From positions 1 through 44,968 of the forward strand of contig JANYED010000269.1 of NCBI GenBank assembly GCA_025363315.1: 44,968 bases of DNA. Reading direction: 5' to 3'. Source of the DNA: Polaromonas sp. Its GTDB lineage: Bacteria > Pseudomonadota > Gammaproteobacteria > Burkholderiales > Burkholderiaceae_C. Below, piece by piece: positions 38,401 to 44,968 of the stretch. Each line of letters starts with the position of its first letter. Positions within the stretch are counted from its first letter, which is position 1. The notes under the pieces are model-generated. The model saw nothing but the letters and a program-made list of their open reading frames with translations. It ran no database searches and had not been told where the DNA came from. The position numbers were made by a program, and so were the translations under genes.

Positions 38401-39693
38401 GGCAACCTGAATCTGGACGCGTGGGACAAGGTGTTTTCAAGTACTCTGGGCACCAGCGCGGCGACCATTGCCGCCAGCACGGCAACGACAGCAGCAGCGC
38501 CGGTGGCTGTTTCAGCTGGAAGCGCGTCGCAAGCTCAAAGCTACTTGCCGAACCAGCTTGCGATACGCGCCAAAGAACTCACCATCACAGGCCGCAAACT
38601 GAACAACGTGGTGGTGGGCGGCACTCGCGAAGGCCAAAATTGGCGCGCCAACATCGCGGCCGACGAGCTCAACGGCTACCTTGAGTTCAGGCAGCCCGGC
38701 ACGCCAGCAGGCCGGGTGATTGCACGGCTGTCACGCCTGAGCGTGGCGGCCAGCACCGCCAATGACGTCGAGAACCTCCTGGACGAGCAACCCATCAACA
38801 TCCCAGCGCTTGACATTGTGGTCAACGACATGGAGCTACGCGGCAAAAAACTCGGGCGGATTGAAATCGACGCGATCAATCGCAGCGCGAACGCAGTTGC
38901 ACGCGAGGGCGGCGTACGCGAGTGGCGCTTGAACAAATTTAACGTCATCACGCCTGAAGCGGTGTTTGCGGCAAGCGGCAATTGGGCGCCCGTAAATGCG
39001 CAGGCATCTGGGGGTACGCCCACCGCCGGGTCGCGCGCAACGCGTGCGCCCGGCGACAGACGGCGCACGGTGATGACTTTTAAGCTCGATATTCTTGACT
39101 CGGGCGAGCTGCTCAAGCGCTTTGGCATGGCTGATGTGATCCGCCGCGGCAAAGGCAAGATGGAAGGTCAGATCGCGTGGTTAGGCTCGCCCCTGAGCCT
39201 GGACTACCCAAGCATGAGCGGGCAGTTCAATGTCAACATCGAGTCGGGCCAGTTTTTAAAGGCCGACCCCGGCATTGCCAAACTGCTGGGCGTGCTGAGC
39301 CTGCAGTCGCTGCCGCGCCGCCTGGCGCTGGACTTTAGGGATGTTTTCTCGGAAGGTTTTGCATTTGACTTTGTGCGTGGCGACGTCGGTATCAACCAAG
39401 GCATTGCCGCGACCAACAATTTGCAGATGAAGGGCGTCAACGCCGCCGTCTTGATGGAAGGCAGCGCCGACATTGCCAAAGAAACGCAAGACCTCAGAGT
39501 GGTGGTGGTGCCCGAAATCAATGCCGGAACGGCGTCGCTGATCACCGCAGCGATTAACCCGGTGATTGGCCTGGGCACCTTTTTAGCCCAATACTTTTTG
39601 CGCCAGCCACTTATCAAGGCCAACACCCAGGAGTTTCTTATCGACGGCAGCTGGGCTGACCCGAAAATTACCAAGGTCGACAAAAAACCATGA
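35434..39693 (+). CDS. yhdP: YhdP family protein (AsmA-like, DUF3971)
   Basis: N-terminal TM MWLLVTIWLVLGVSWGVLHGWIVPRIEEFRPRLEAAASNALGVPVRIGQI; C-terminal LLGVLSLQSLPRRLALDFRDVFSEGFAFDFVRGDV and INPVIGLGTFLAQYFLRQPL. Start trimmed from 35278. Confidence 0.92.
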   Translation: MTQTSPPLLTPASPRSRLAAAAARIAMWLLVTIWLVLGVSWGVLHGWIVPRIEEFRPRLEAAASNALGVPVRIGQITAQSQGLIPSFELRDVTLQDAAGRQALLLPRVLAAISSTSLLSGGFEQLVIDQPVLDIRRGVDGKIVVGGIDTSSGSASGNAAADWFFSQTEFAIKNGTIRWTDELANLSKPAPPLELRQVDAVMRNSARGHAFRMDATPPPAWGDRFNLRGQFRQPLLTRGAGQWDDWSGQMYAELSRVGDVSQIKQYVSNTFNIDPRAGSGSLRGWADIDNGKLSGVTLDAAMRDVNVQLGKTLQPLAFSAVSGRFSGQLLADSFAFATQNLRFDTPDGLQWQGGNIAVSSTGGDGKTQQQTSLRADRLDLAAVAQIASRLPLGTTTHTLIASLAPKGLVQSLDARWQVPVATTAQGSPTSAARGAHPTIIYSAKGRVTGLEVAALPSAVLRSHVSQATGLPGVPHQQPGRPGISGATAEFDVTQAGGKALVSIRQGHLDLPGVFEDPRVLFDKLSMDTQWAWASGKLDIAFKNVRFSGLDAEGALDANWRSGDSKPGAKDDTALGILDLKGSLSRGNGARVHRYMPLVLLEPVRHYVRDAVVQGDVSDVKFSVKGPVDFIPFADPAKGEFKISAKVKNGQFDYAPKLIQPQDAAPWPGLRDVSGELVFNRAALSINNASARIADLPGLQLVKADANIADLTRSATLELSAKLKGPLNEALRFVNLSPIGGMTSNALLKAKAIGAADYALQLSLPLNAVDKTRVQGSVTLPGNDVQFSPDTPLLARLKGMATFTETGFTVPSAQAKLLGGDVRFEGGMRPAKGKIAAGELDSNLVFKAQGNVTAEGLRQGGNLGAVSRLAQSASGGASYTAALGFTRGAAEIIVTSDLQGMALNLPAPLNKTIEAVLPLRFENTLLRESMAPGQKLQDQLSLSLGRLASVAYVRDVSAEPARVVRGSIAVGLEPGESTPTPDNGVAANINLGNLNLDAWDKVFSSTLGTSAATIAASTATTAAAPVAVSAGSASQAQSYLPNQLAIRAKELTITGRKLNNVVVGGTREGQNWRANIAADELNGYLEFRQPGTPAGRVIARLSRLSVAASTANDVENLLDEQPINIPALDIVVNDMELRGKKLGRIEIDAINRSANAVAREGGVREWRLNKFNVITPEAVFAASGNWAPVNAQASGGTPTAGSRATRAPGDRRRTVMTFKLDILDSGELLKRFGMADVIRRGKGKMEGQIAWLGSPLSLDYPSMSGQFNVNIESGQFLKADPGIAKLLGVLSLQSLPRRLALDFRDVFSEGFAFDFVRGDVGINQGIAATNNLQMKGVNAAVLMEGSADIAKETQDLRVVVVPEINAGTASLITAAINPVIGLGTFLAQYFLRQPLIKANTQEFLIDGSWADPKITKVDKKP

Positions 39694-40505
39694 AAGTTGC
39701 AGCGATTCAAATGGTGTCGACACCCGACGTCCGAACCAATCTTGAAGTGGCCCGGCAACTGTTAAAACAAGCCGCAGCAGCGGGTGCAGAACTGGCAGTG
39801 TTGCCTGAATATTTTTGCCTGCTGGGGCGCAAAGACACCGACAAGCTGGCCTTTGCAGAACAGCCCGGCCATGGCCCGCTGCAGGATTTTTTAAGCCAGT
39901 GCGCGCAGGACTTCAAGCTGTGGACCGCTGGCGGCACCATCCCTATAAGCAGCAATCAGCCAGGCAAGGTTTACAACACCACGCTGGTATTTAGCCCGCT
40001 CGGCCAGTGCGCGGCACGCTACGACAAGATGCATCTGTTCTGTTTTGACAACGGCTCCGAGAGCTATGACGAATCACGCGTTTTAACGCCCGGCAAAACG
40101 CCCACAACGTTTGATTTGCCATCCAGCGACGGCCACATCTGGCGCGTCGGTTTGAGCATTTGCTACGACCTGCGGTTTCCCGAGCTGTACCGCGCGCTGG
40201 CAAAAGCTGGCGCCGACCTGCTGCTGGTGCCCAGCGCCTTTACCCACACCACAGGGCAGGCCCATTGGGAGGTGCTGCTGCGCGCCCGCGCGATTGAGAA
40301 CCTGGCCTGTGTGCTGGCTGCGGCGCAAGGCGGGCTGCACGAGAACGGCCGCCGCACCTGGGGGCAATCGATGGTGGTTGATGGCTGGGGCCGGGTGCTG
40401 TCCCAACAGGCCGATGGCCCGGGCGTGGTGCTGGCCGACATTGACAAGGCGCAGCTCTCCGCCCAGCGCCAGCAACTGCCCACCCTGGGCCACCGCATCC
40501 TGTGA
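39690..40505 (+). CDS. Carbon-nitrogen hydrolase (nitrilase superfamily)
   Basis: Glu-Lys-Cys catalytic context LPEYFCLLG, YDKMHLFCFD, VGLSICYDLRFPELYRAL. Confidence 0.94.
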   Translation: MKVAAIQMVSTPDVRTNLEVARQLLKQAAAAGAELAVLPEYFCLLGRKDTDKLAFAEQPGHGPLQDFLSQCAQDFKLWTAGGTIPISSNQPGKVYNTTLVFSPLGQCAARYDKMHLFCFDNGSESYDESRVLTPGKTPTTFDLPSSDGHIWRVGLSICYDLRFPELYRALAKAGADLLLVPSAFTHTTGQAHWEVLLRARAIENLACVLAAAQGGLHENGRRTWGQSMVVDGWGRVLSQQADGPGVVLADIDKAQLSAQRQQLPTLGHRIL

Positions 40506-40521
40506 GGCTGGGGTGAGCTTT

Positions 40522-42543
40522 ATGCGCCGTTTGCTCGCGCCCGTGCTGCGCATCCGGCGCGCGGTGTTGTGGGCGCTGCTGGTGGCATTGGTGCTCAGCC
40601 TGCTGGTGACGCTGGTGTGGCTGGCGGGCCGCTACGAAAGCAGCGCCATTGAAACCCGCCTCGAACGCGATGCCGCCGAATCCGTGCTGGACATCCGCAC
40701 CGGGCTGACGCGCAACATTCAAAGCTTCCAGGCCATGCAGTCTGGCGGCCCCAGCGTTGATGCCTGGCAACTGGCCGCAACGGAGCTGCTACGCGAGCAC
40801 CGCGAGATCATGCAGCTGGAGTGGCGGGGCGATACGCTGGCTGTACTAAAAGCGGCCAACACACCTTACCGCGCCCCGATTTTTGAGCGCTTTGGCCGCA
40901 GCAGCGCCGAAGCCGATGTGGCATCCGCCTGCAGCGCAGCCAAGCGCATCAGCGGCGCGGCGTATTCGCTCAGTTACTTTGTGCCCCTGCCTGATGGCTT
41001 GGGCATGGAGGTGGTCGACGTCTGCCTGCCAATCGTCACCGCCGGTCGGTTGACGGGCTACACGGTGGGCACCTACGCGCTGCCGGATGTGCTGGGCGAG
41101 CTGGTCAGCAAGCAACTGGCGCGCGGGCAAAACCTGTCTTTCACCGAGGCCGACGGCACACGCCTGGCGCTGCTTGGGAGCAGCACGCGCGGCAGCCGGG
41201 TGTTTGTGGCGCGCCAGTTGCTGGACCTGCCGGGCAACACGCTGGTGCTGCGGCTGGAAAGCCGTATGGGGCTGCCGGGGTTGTTCCCGAATGTGCTGAC
41301 TGCCCTGCTCACCGCCATGTCGCTGGCGCTGATGACGGTGCTGTTTTTACTGGCGCGTGACACGCGGCGGCGCTTGTTGGTCGAGCATGACCTGGGCGAG
41401 GCGCTTGCCTTTCGCAAGGCGATGGAGGACTCACTCGTCACCGGGCTGCGCGCGCGTGATTTGTCAGGCCGCATCACGTACGTCAACCCGGCTTTTTGCC
41501 AAATGGTCGGCATTGCTGCGAAAGACCTGCTCCATCAGAGCTTTCCGTCCCCGTACTGGCCGCCCGAGCTGGCCGACACCTACCAGCAGCGGCAAACCAT
41601 TCGGCTGGCCGGTAACAATTTGCCGCGCGAAGGCCATGAATCGCTTTTTATCCGGCCGGACGGCACGCGTTTTCCGGTGCTGATCATGGAAGCGCCGCTG
41701 ATCAACGCGGTGGGCAAACATACCGGCTGGATGAGCGCAATTCTGGATGTGTCCGAGCAGCGCAGGGTGGAAGAACTCTCCCGCGCCAGTCAGGACCGCC
41801 TGCAGGCTACCGCACGGCTGGCGATGGTGGGGGAGATGGCATCTCTGCTCAGCCATGAGCTGAACCAGCCCCTGGCGGCGATTTCAAGTTACGCCGTTGG
41901 GTCATTGAACCTGCTTAACAACACGGCAAACGAGTCGCGCACACCGTTGTCAGAAGATCTACAGCTGGCTGTTAGCCGCATCGCCGAGCAGGCCGAGCGC
42001 GCGGGCAAGGTGATCAAAAGCGTGCACGACTTTGTGCGCCGTCGCGACCAGGCACGTGAACCGGTGGCGCCCGCTGCGCTGATCGACGCTGTGATGCCGC
42101 TGGTCAGCCTGCAAGCGCGCAAGCTCGGCGTGACGATTTGCGTCGACGTCGACCCGGCCTGCAGCGCCGTGCTGTGCGACCGCACCATGGTCGAGCAGGT
42201 GCTGCTGAACCTGGCGCGCAACGGCATGCAGGCCATGCAGCACGCGGGCACCGCCGCCAGCCGCGTACTCACGCTGCGGGTGCGGCCCGCTGCGTCCAAG
42301 GGCACCAACCGCTGGGTCGAGTTTGCGGTCATGGACCGGGGCGACGGCATTGCGCCCGACGTGGCCAGCCAGCTGTTCACGCCGTTTTTCACCACCCGGG
42401 TCGAAGGCATGGGCCTTGGCCTGAGCCTGTGCCGCACCGTCATTGAGCAGCACGGCGGCGTGCTGGCGTTTGCCGCCGCGCAGCCCAAGGGTACGATCTT
42501 CAGCTTTACTTTGCCCGCCGACACGGCTGGCTTGCCCACCTGA
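40522..42543 (+). CDS. PAS-domain sensor histidine kinase with two TM segments
   Basis: H-box SLLSHELNQPLAAISSYAVGSLNLL, N-box LLNLARNGMQAM, G-boxes DRGDGIAPD and GMGLGLSLCRTVIEQHGG. Start trimmed from 40294. Confidence 0.93.
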   Translation: MRRLLAPVLRIRRAVLWALLVALVLSLLVTLVWLAGRYESSAIETRLERDAAESVLDIRTGLTRNIQSFQAMQSGGPSVDAWQLAATELLREHREIMQLEWRGDTLAVLKAANTPYRAPIFERFGRSSAEADVASACSAAKRISGAAYSLSYFVPLPDGLGMEVVDVCLPIVTAGRLTGYTVGTYALPDVLGELVSKQLARGQNLSFTEADGTRLALLGSSTRGSRVFVARQLLDLPGNTLVLRLESRMGLPGLFPNVLTALLTAMSLALMTVLFLLARDTRRRLLVEHDLGEALAFRKAMEDSLVTGLRARDLSGRITYVNPAFCQMVGIAAKDLLHQSFPSPYWPPELADTYQQRQTIRLAGNNLPREGHESLFIRPDGTRFPVLIMEAPLINAVGKHTGWMSAILDVSEQRRVEELSRASQDRLQATARLAMVGEMASLLSHELNQPLAAISSYAVGSLNLLNNTANESRTPLSEDLQLAVSRIAEQAERAGKVIKSVHDFVRRRDQAREPVAPAALIDAVMPLVSLQARKLGVTICVDVDPACSAVLCDRTMVEQVLLNLARNGMQAMQHAGTAASRVLTLRVRPAASKGTNRWVEFAVMDRGDGIAPDVASQLFTPFFTTRVEGMGLGLSLCRTVIEQHGGVLAFAAAQPKGTIFSFTLPADTAGLPT

Positions 42544-42555
42544 CCAGAACCGACC

Positions 42556-43188
42556 ATGGAACCGATACAAGACGCAACTGTTTACATCGTTGACGACGAC
42601 ATCGGCGTGCGCCAGGCGCTGGCCTGGCTGCTGCGTTCGCGGCGCTTGCTGAGCCAGGCGTTTGACAGCGCCGAAGCGTTTGACGCGCACCTGCTGGCCG
42701 GCTTTGTCGTGCACACCCCGTCGTGCGTGCTGCTGGACGTGCGCATGACCGGCCTGAGCGGCTTGGGGATGTTTGAAAAGCTGATCAGCTACGGCCTGCT
42801 GCCCACGCTGCCGGTGATTTTTTTAACCGGCCATGCCGACGTCCCCACCGCGGTGGCGGCCGTCAAACAAGGCGCGTTTGATTTTTGCGAAAAACCGTTT
42901 TCTGACAACGCGCTGGTAGACCGCATCGAGCAAGCGCTGGCGCTTTCAAAAACCGCACTGGCCCAGCGCAACGCCAGCAGCAGCACCCAAGCCCGCCTGG
43001 CCAGCCTGACCGAACGCGAAAAAGCCGTGATGCAACTGGTCATCAACGGCCTGCCCAACAAACTCGTGGCCGACCAGCTCGACATCAGCGTGCGCACGGT
43101 TGAAGTTCACCGCGCCAAGGTGTTTGAAAAAATGGGCGTCAAGTCGGCGGTCGAGCTGACCAACTTTTTGCGCGACGCCAGCAAATAG
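42556..43188 (+). CDS. Response regulator, FixJ/LuxR family
   Basis: Receiver VYIVDDDIGVRQAL..SCVLLDVRMTGLSGLGMFEKL..VIFLTGHADV; HTH LTEREKAVMQLVINGLPNKLVADQLDISVRTVEVHRAKVFEKMGV. Confidence 0.95.
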   Translation: MEPIQDATVYIVDDDIGVRQALAWLLRSRRLLSQAFDSAEAFDAHLLAGFVVHTPSCVLLDVRMTGLSGLGMFEKLISYGLLPTLPVIFLTGHADVPTAVAAVKQGAFDFCEKPFSDNALVDRIEQALALSKTALAQRNASSSTQARLASLTEREKAVMQLVINGLPNKLVADQLDISVRTVEVHRAKVFEKMGVKSAVELTNFLRDASK

Positions 43189-43218
43189 TTGGCTGGTTTT
43201 ATTTGCTATATATTTATG

Positions 43219-43259
43219 AGCTGCTAGCGCCCGTATTCATTGGGCTACAGCCTTATATA
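43219..43259 (+). repeat. Family-1 dispersed repeat core, copy F
   Basis: AGCTGCTAGCGCCCGTATTCATTGGGCTACAGCCTTATATA, in the convergent intergenic gap after the response regulator. Confidence 0.85.
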
Positions 43260-43277
43260 ACTCCTACAAGCGTTTTT

Positions 43278-43421
43278 TCAGGGCTTGTCAGACTGGCTTT
43301 TGTCTTTTTCACCGCTACGATCTTTTAATTCACCATTTTTGCGGCCCGAGAACATCGTCCACCAAACAATGAACACCAGCATCAGCAGCGCACCCAGCGC
43401 TTCGAGCAACAATAAAGACAT
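43278..43421 (-). CDS. 47-aa predicted single-pass membrane protein (not in the supplied ORF track)
   Basis: Manual translation MSLLLLEALGALLMLVFIVWWTMFSGRKNGELKDRSGEKDKSQSDKP*: one TM helix and charged tail; AAAGG about 8 nt upstream of the ATG. Confidence 0.68.
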   Translation of the reverse strand: MSLLLLEALGALLMLVFIVWWTMFSGRKNGELKDRSGEKDKSQSDKP

Positions 43422-44622
43422 GGCACACCTTTACAAATGGCACACTGACAATTGGAAGAGATCAGCCGCGATTATCGCCAGCATGCTCTGTCTGGCCTCT
43501 TGCGCGGTGCGCCAGCAGCCGCTGCCGACCATTCCAGGTGCTACAGGCTCTGGCACTTTTCCAGCGCCTGGGGTTAGCCAGCCCTTTCCCACCAGCCGTG
43601 GCGACGACAACGGCTCACTGCCCGGCATCATCACGCAGGCCAAAAGCCGCTGGGTGCCGGTGCGATGGGCCGAGCTGCCCGGCTTTGAGGACGACGCCCT
43701 GTTTGAAGCCTGGAACGCCTGGCTGAAGAGCTGCGAGCGCCCCGGCCCCAAGTTTGCGCCGCTGTGCAGCGACGCGCGGCGGCTCAGCATTGCGTCTAGC
43801 GCCGAGCAGCGTGCCTGGATGGTGGCGCGCCTGCAGCCCTACCGGGTCGAATCATTGCAGGGCGTGGCCGATGGGGTGCTGACCAGTTATTTTGAGCCCC
43901 TGCTCAAAGCCAGTCGCCAGCCGGGCAACGGCTATGAGCACCCGCTGTACAAAGCGCCCGCCAGCCTGGGCCAGCGCAAGCCTTGGTACACCCGGCAAGA
44001 AATGGACACCCTGCCCGAAGCGCAAGCCGCCTTGAAAGGACGCGAAATCGCCTACCTGGCCGACCCGATTGACGCGCTGCTGCTGCACATTCAGGGCTCA
44101 GGCCGCCTGAGCATGACCGAGGCTAATGGGGCTCAGCGCACGTTTCGCGTGGCCTTTGCGGGCACCAACGACCAGCCGTATCGCAGTGTGAACCAGTGGC
44201 TGCTGGCCCAGGGCGTGACCAAAATCAACCCCTGGCCGGACGCCACCAAAGCTTGGGCCGCGCAGAACCCGCAGCGCGTGCAGCAGCTGCTGTGGAGCAA
44301 TCCGCGTTACGTGTTTTTTAAGGAGGAGCCGCTCAGTGACATGGACGCCGCCTTCGGCCCCAAAGGCGCACAGGGCGTGACGCTCACGCCTGGCCGGTCA
44401 ATTGCGGTGGACCCAGGCAGCATGCCGTATGGCACGCCGGTGTGGCTGGCCACACGCGGGCCAGCTGGCAGCCTGCAGCGCCTGGTGTTTGCGCAAGACA
44501 CGGGGAGCGCCATCGTCGGCGCGGTGCGGGCCGATTACTTTGCTGGTACCGGCCCCGAGGCGGGCGAGTTTGCAGCCAAAGTCAACCAGCCGCTGCGCCT
44601 GTGGGTGCTGTGGCCCAAATAG
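43420..44622 (+). CDS. mltA: Membrane-bound lytic murein transglycosylase A
   Basis: Lipobox MLCLASCAV; VADGVLTSYFEPLLKASR, DALLLHIQGSGRL, GRSIAVDPGSMPYGTPVWL, FAQDTGSAIVGAVRADYFAGTG. Start trimmed from 43285. Confidence 0.94.
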   Translation: MAHLYKWHTDNWKRSAAIIASMLCLASCAVRQQPLPTIPGATGSGTFPAPGVSQPFPTSRGDDNGSLPGIITQAKSRWVPVRWAELPGFEDDALFEAWNAWLKSCERPGPKFAPLCSDARRLSIASSAEQRAWMVARLQPYRVESLQGVADGVLTSYFEPLLKASRQPGNGYEHPLYKAPASLGQRKPWYTRQEMDTLPEAQAALKGREIAYLADPIDALLLHIQGSGRLSMTEANGAQRTFRVAFAGTNDQPYRSVNQWLLAQGVTKINPWPDATKAWAAQNPQRVQQLLWSNPRYVFFKEEPLSDMDAAFGPKGAQGVTLTPGRSIAVDPGSMPYGTPVWLATRGPAGSLQRLVFAQDTGSAIVGAVRADYFAGTGPEAGEFAAKVNQPLRLWVLWPK

Positions 44623-44632
44623 GTAAAAACCC

Positions 44633-44968
44633 ATGAAAATGATGATCAACACCCTGGTTTGCGCAGCGCTGTGCGCTTGCGCCTCGGACGCAAGCCTTTT
44701 GAGAACGCCCGAAGCCGCCCTGTATCGCTGCCAGACTGACGGTAAAGACGACGTCGGGTTCACCGTGCGGTTTGCCAACGACAGCGCCACCATCAACAGC
44801 AACCGCGGCTACGAGGTGCTTTACCGCACGGCAGGCGGGCTGACCCCCAGCCAAACGGTGTACGGCAACCCGCGCATGCGCGCAGAGTTTGGCCTGGGCG
44901 CAACCGGTAACGAAGCCATTTTGCGCTACCTCCTGCAGCCCGTGGCACTGCGCTGTGTGCGTGACTGA
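44633..44968 (+). CDS. Small secreted protein of unknown function
   Basis: 111 aa, short signal-like N terminus MKMMINTLVCAALCACASD; body YRCQTDGKDDVGFTVRFANDSATINS...; complete, with its stop at the window end. Confidence 0.7.
   Translation: MKMMINTLVCAALCACASDASLLRTPEAALYRCQTDGKDDVGFTVRFANDSATINSNRGYEVLYRTAGGLTPSQTVYGNPRMRAEFGLGATGNEAILRYLLQPVALRCVRD

Noticed and set aside
39001-39065. Low-complexity linker QASGGTPTAGSRATRAPGDRRRT in YhdP as a possible third family-2 copy
   Set aside because: DNA does not align to the family-2 hairpin core; probably an ordinary variable linker.
40294-40521. N-terminal extension of the histidine kinase ORF
   Set aside because: Lies inside the nitrilase gene in another frame; the TM-containing start at 40522 is more plausible.
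40525-40550. TTTGCTCGCGCCCGT at the start of the histidine kinase, similar to the family-1 core
   Set aside because: Similarity stops after about 14 nt and the ATTGGGCT half is missing; likely chance in Leu/Ala/Arg codons.
1-44968. CRISPR arrays, tRNA or rRNA genes, transposases, prophage genes
   Set aside because: No regularly spaced repeats, cloverleaf-like sequences, rRNA segments or integrase/transposase proteins were recognised; a tRNAscan/Infernal run would be the decisive check.

Overview
The window is a gene-dense chromosomal segment whose gene content and dispersed repeats suggest a betaproteobacterium, probably Comamonadaceae (inference only). From left to right it holds: a glycerol module (glpD fragment, GlpV/U/Q/P/T/S-type ABC importer, DeoR-type glpR, glpK); a phytase/esterase-like lipoprotein; proC; ubiA; a PrlF/YhaV-type toxin-antitoxin pair upstream of ubiA; dps and oxyR; a tightly overlapping operon of FAD oxidoreductase, DUF1365, CFA-like methyltransferase, chalcone-isomerase-like protein, MFS transporter and DUF3833, followed by an SDR; a periplasmic glutathione peroxidase; a ferritin-like diiron protein and rfaE2; a ketosynthase, ACP and thioester-reductase-like trio; an RND tripartite efflux operon; glnE; a YhdP/AsmA-like protein; a nitrilase; a PAS histidine kinase and FixJ-type regulator; mltA; and a small secreted protein. 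The most interesting signal is two families of short dispersed repeats that occur between genes and also inside conserved genes, in frame. Family 1 has a 41-nt core with six gapless copies. Four are intergenic, one lies in ubiA and one forms the signal-anchor helix of the RND membrane-fusion protein. Family 2 is about 73 nt, GC-rich and hairpin-forming. Its two copies sit in frame in the CFA-like methyltransferase and in glnE and are read in the same frame, giving related extra peptides (DGPPLDATALSGGSAVREATSVGA and DGLPAEKLAPSGGKELCEGNERGG). This resembles Rickettsia palindromic elements. A 47-aa membrane-protein ORF absent from the supplied ORF track diverges from mltA with overlapping start codons.
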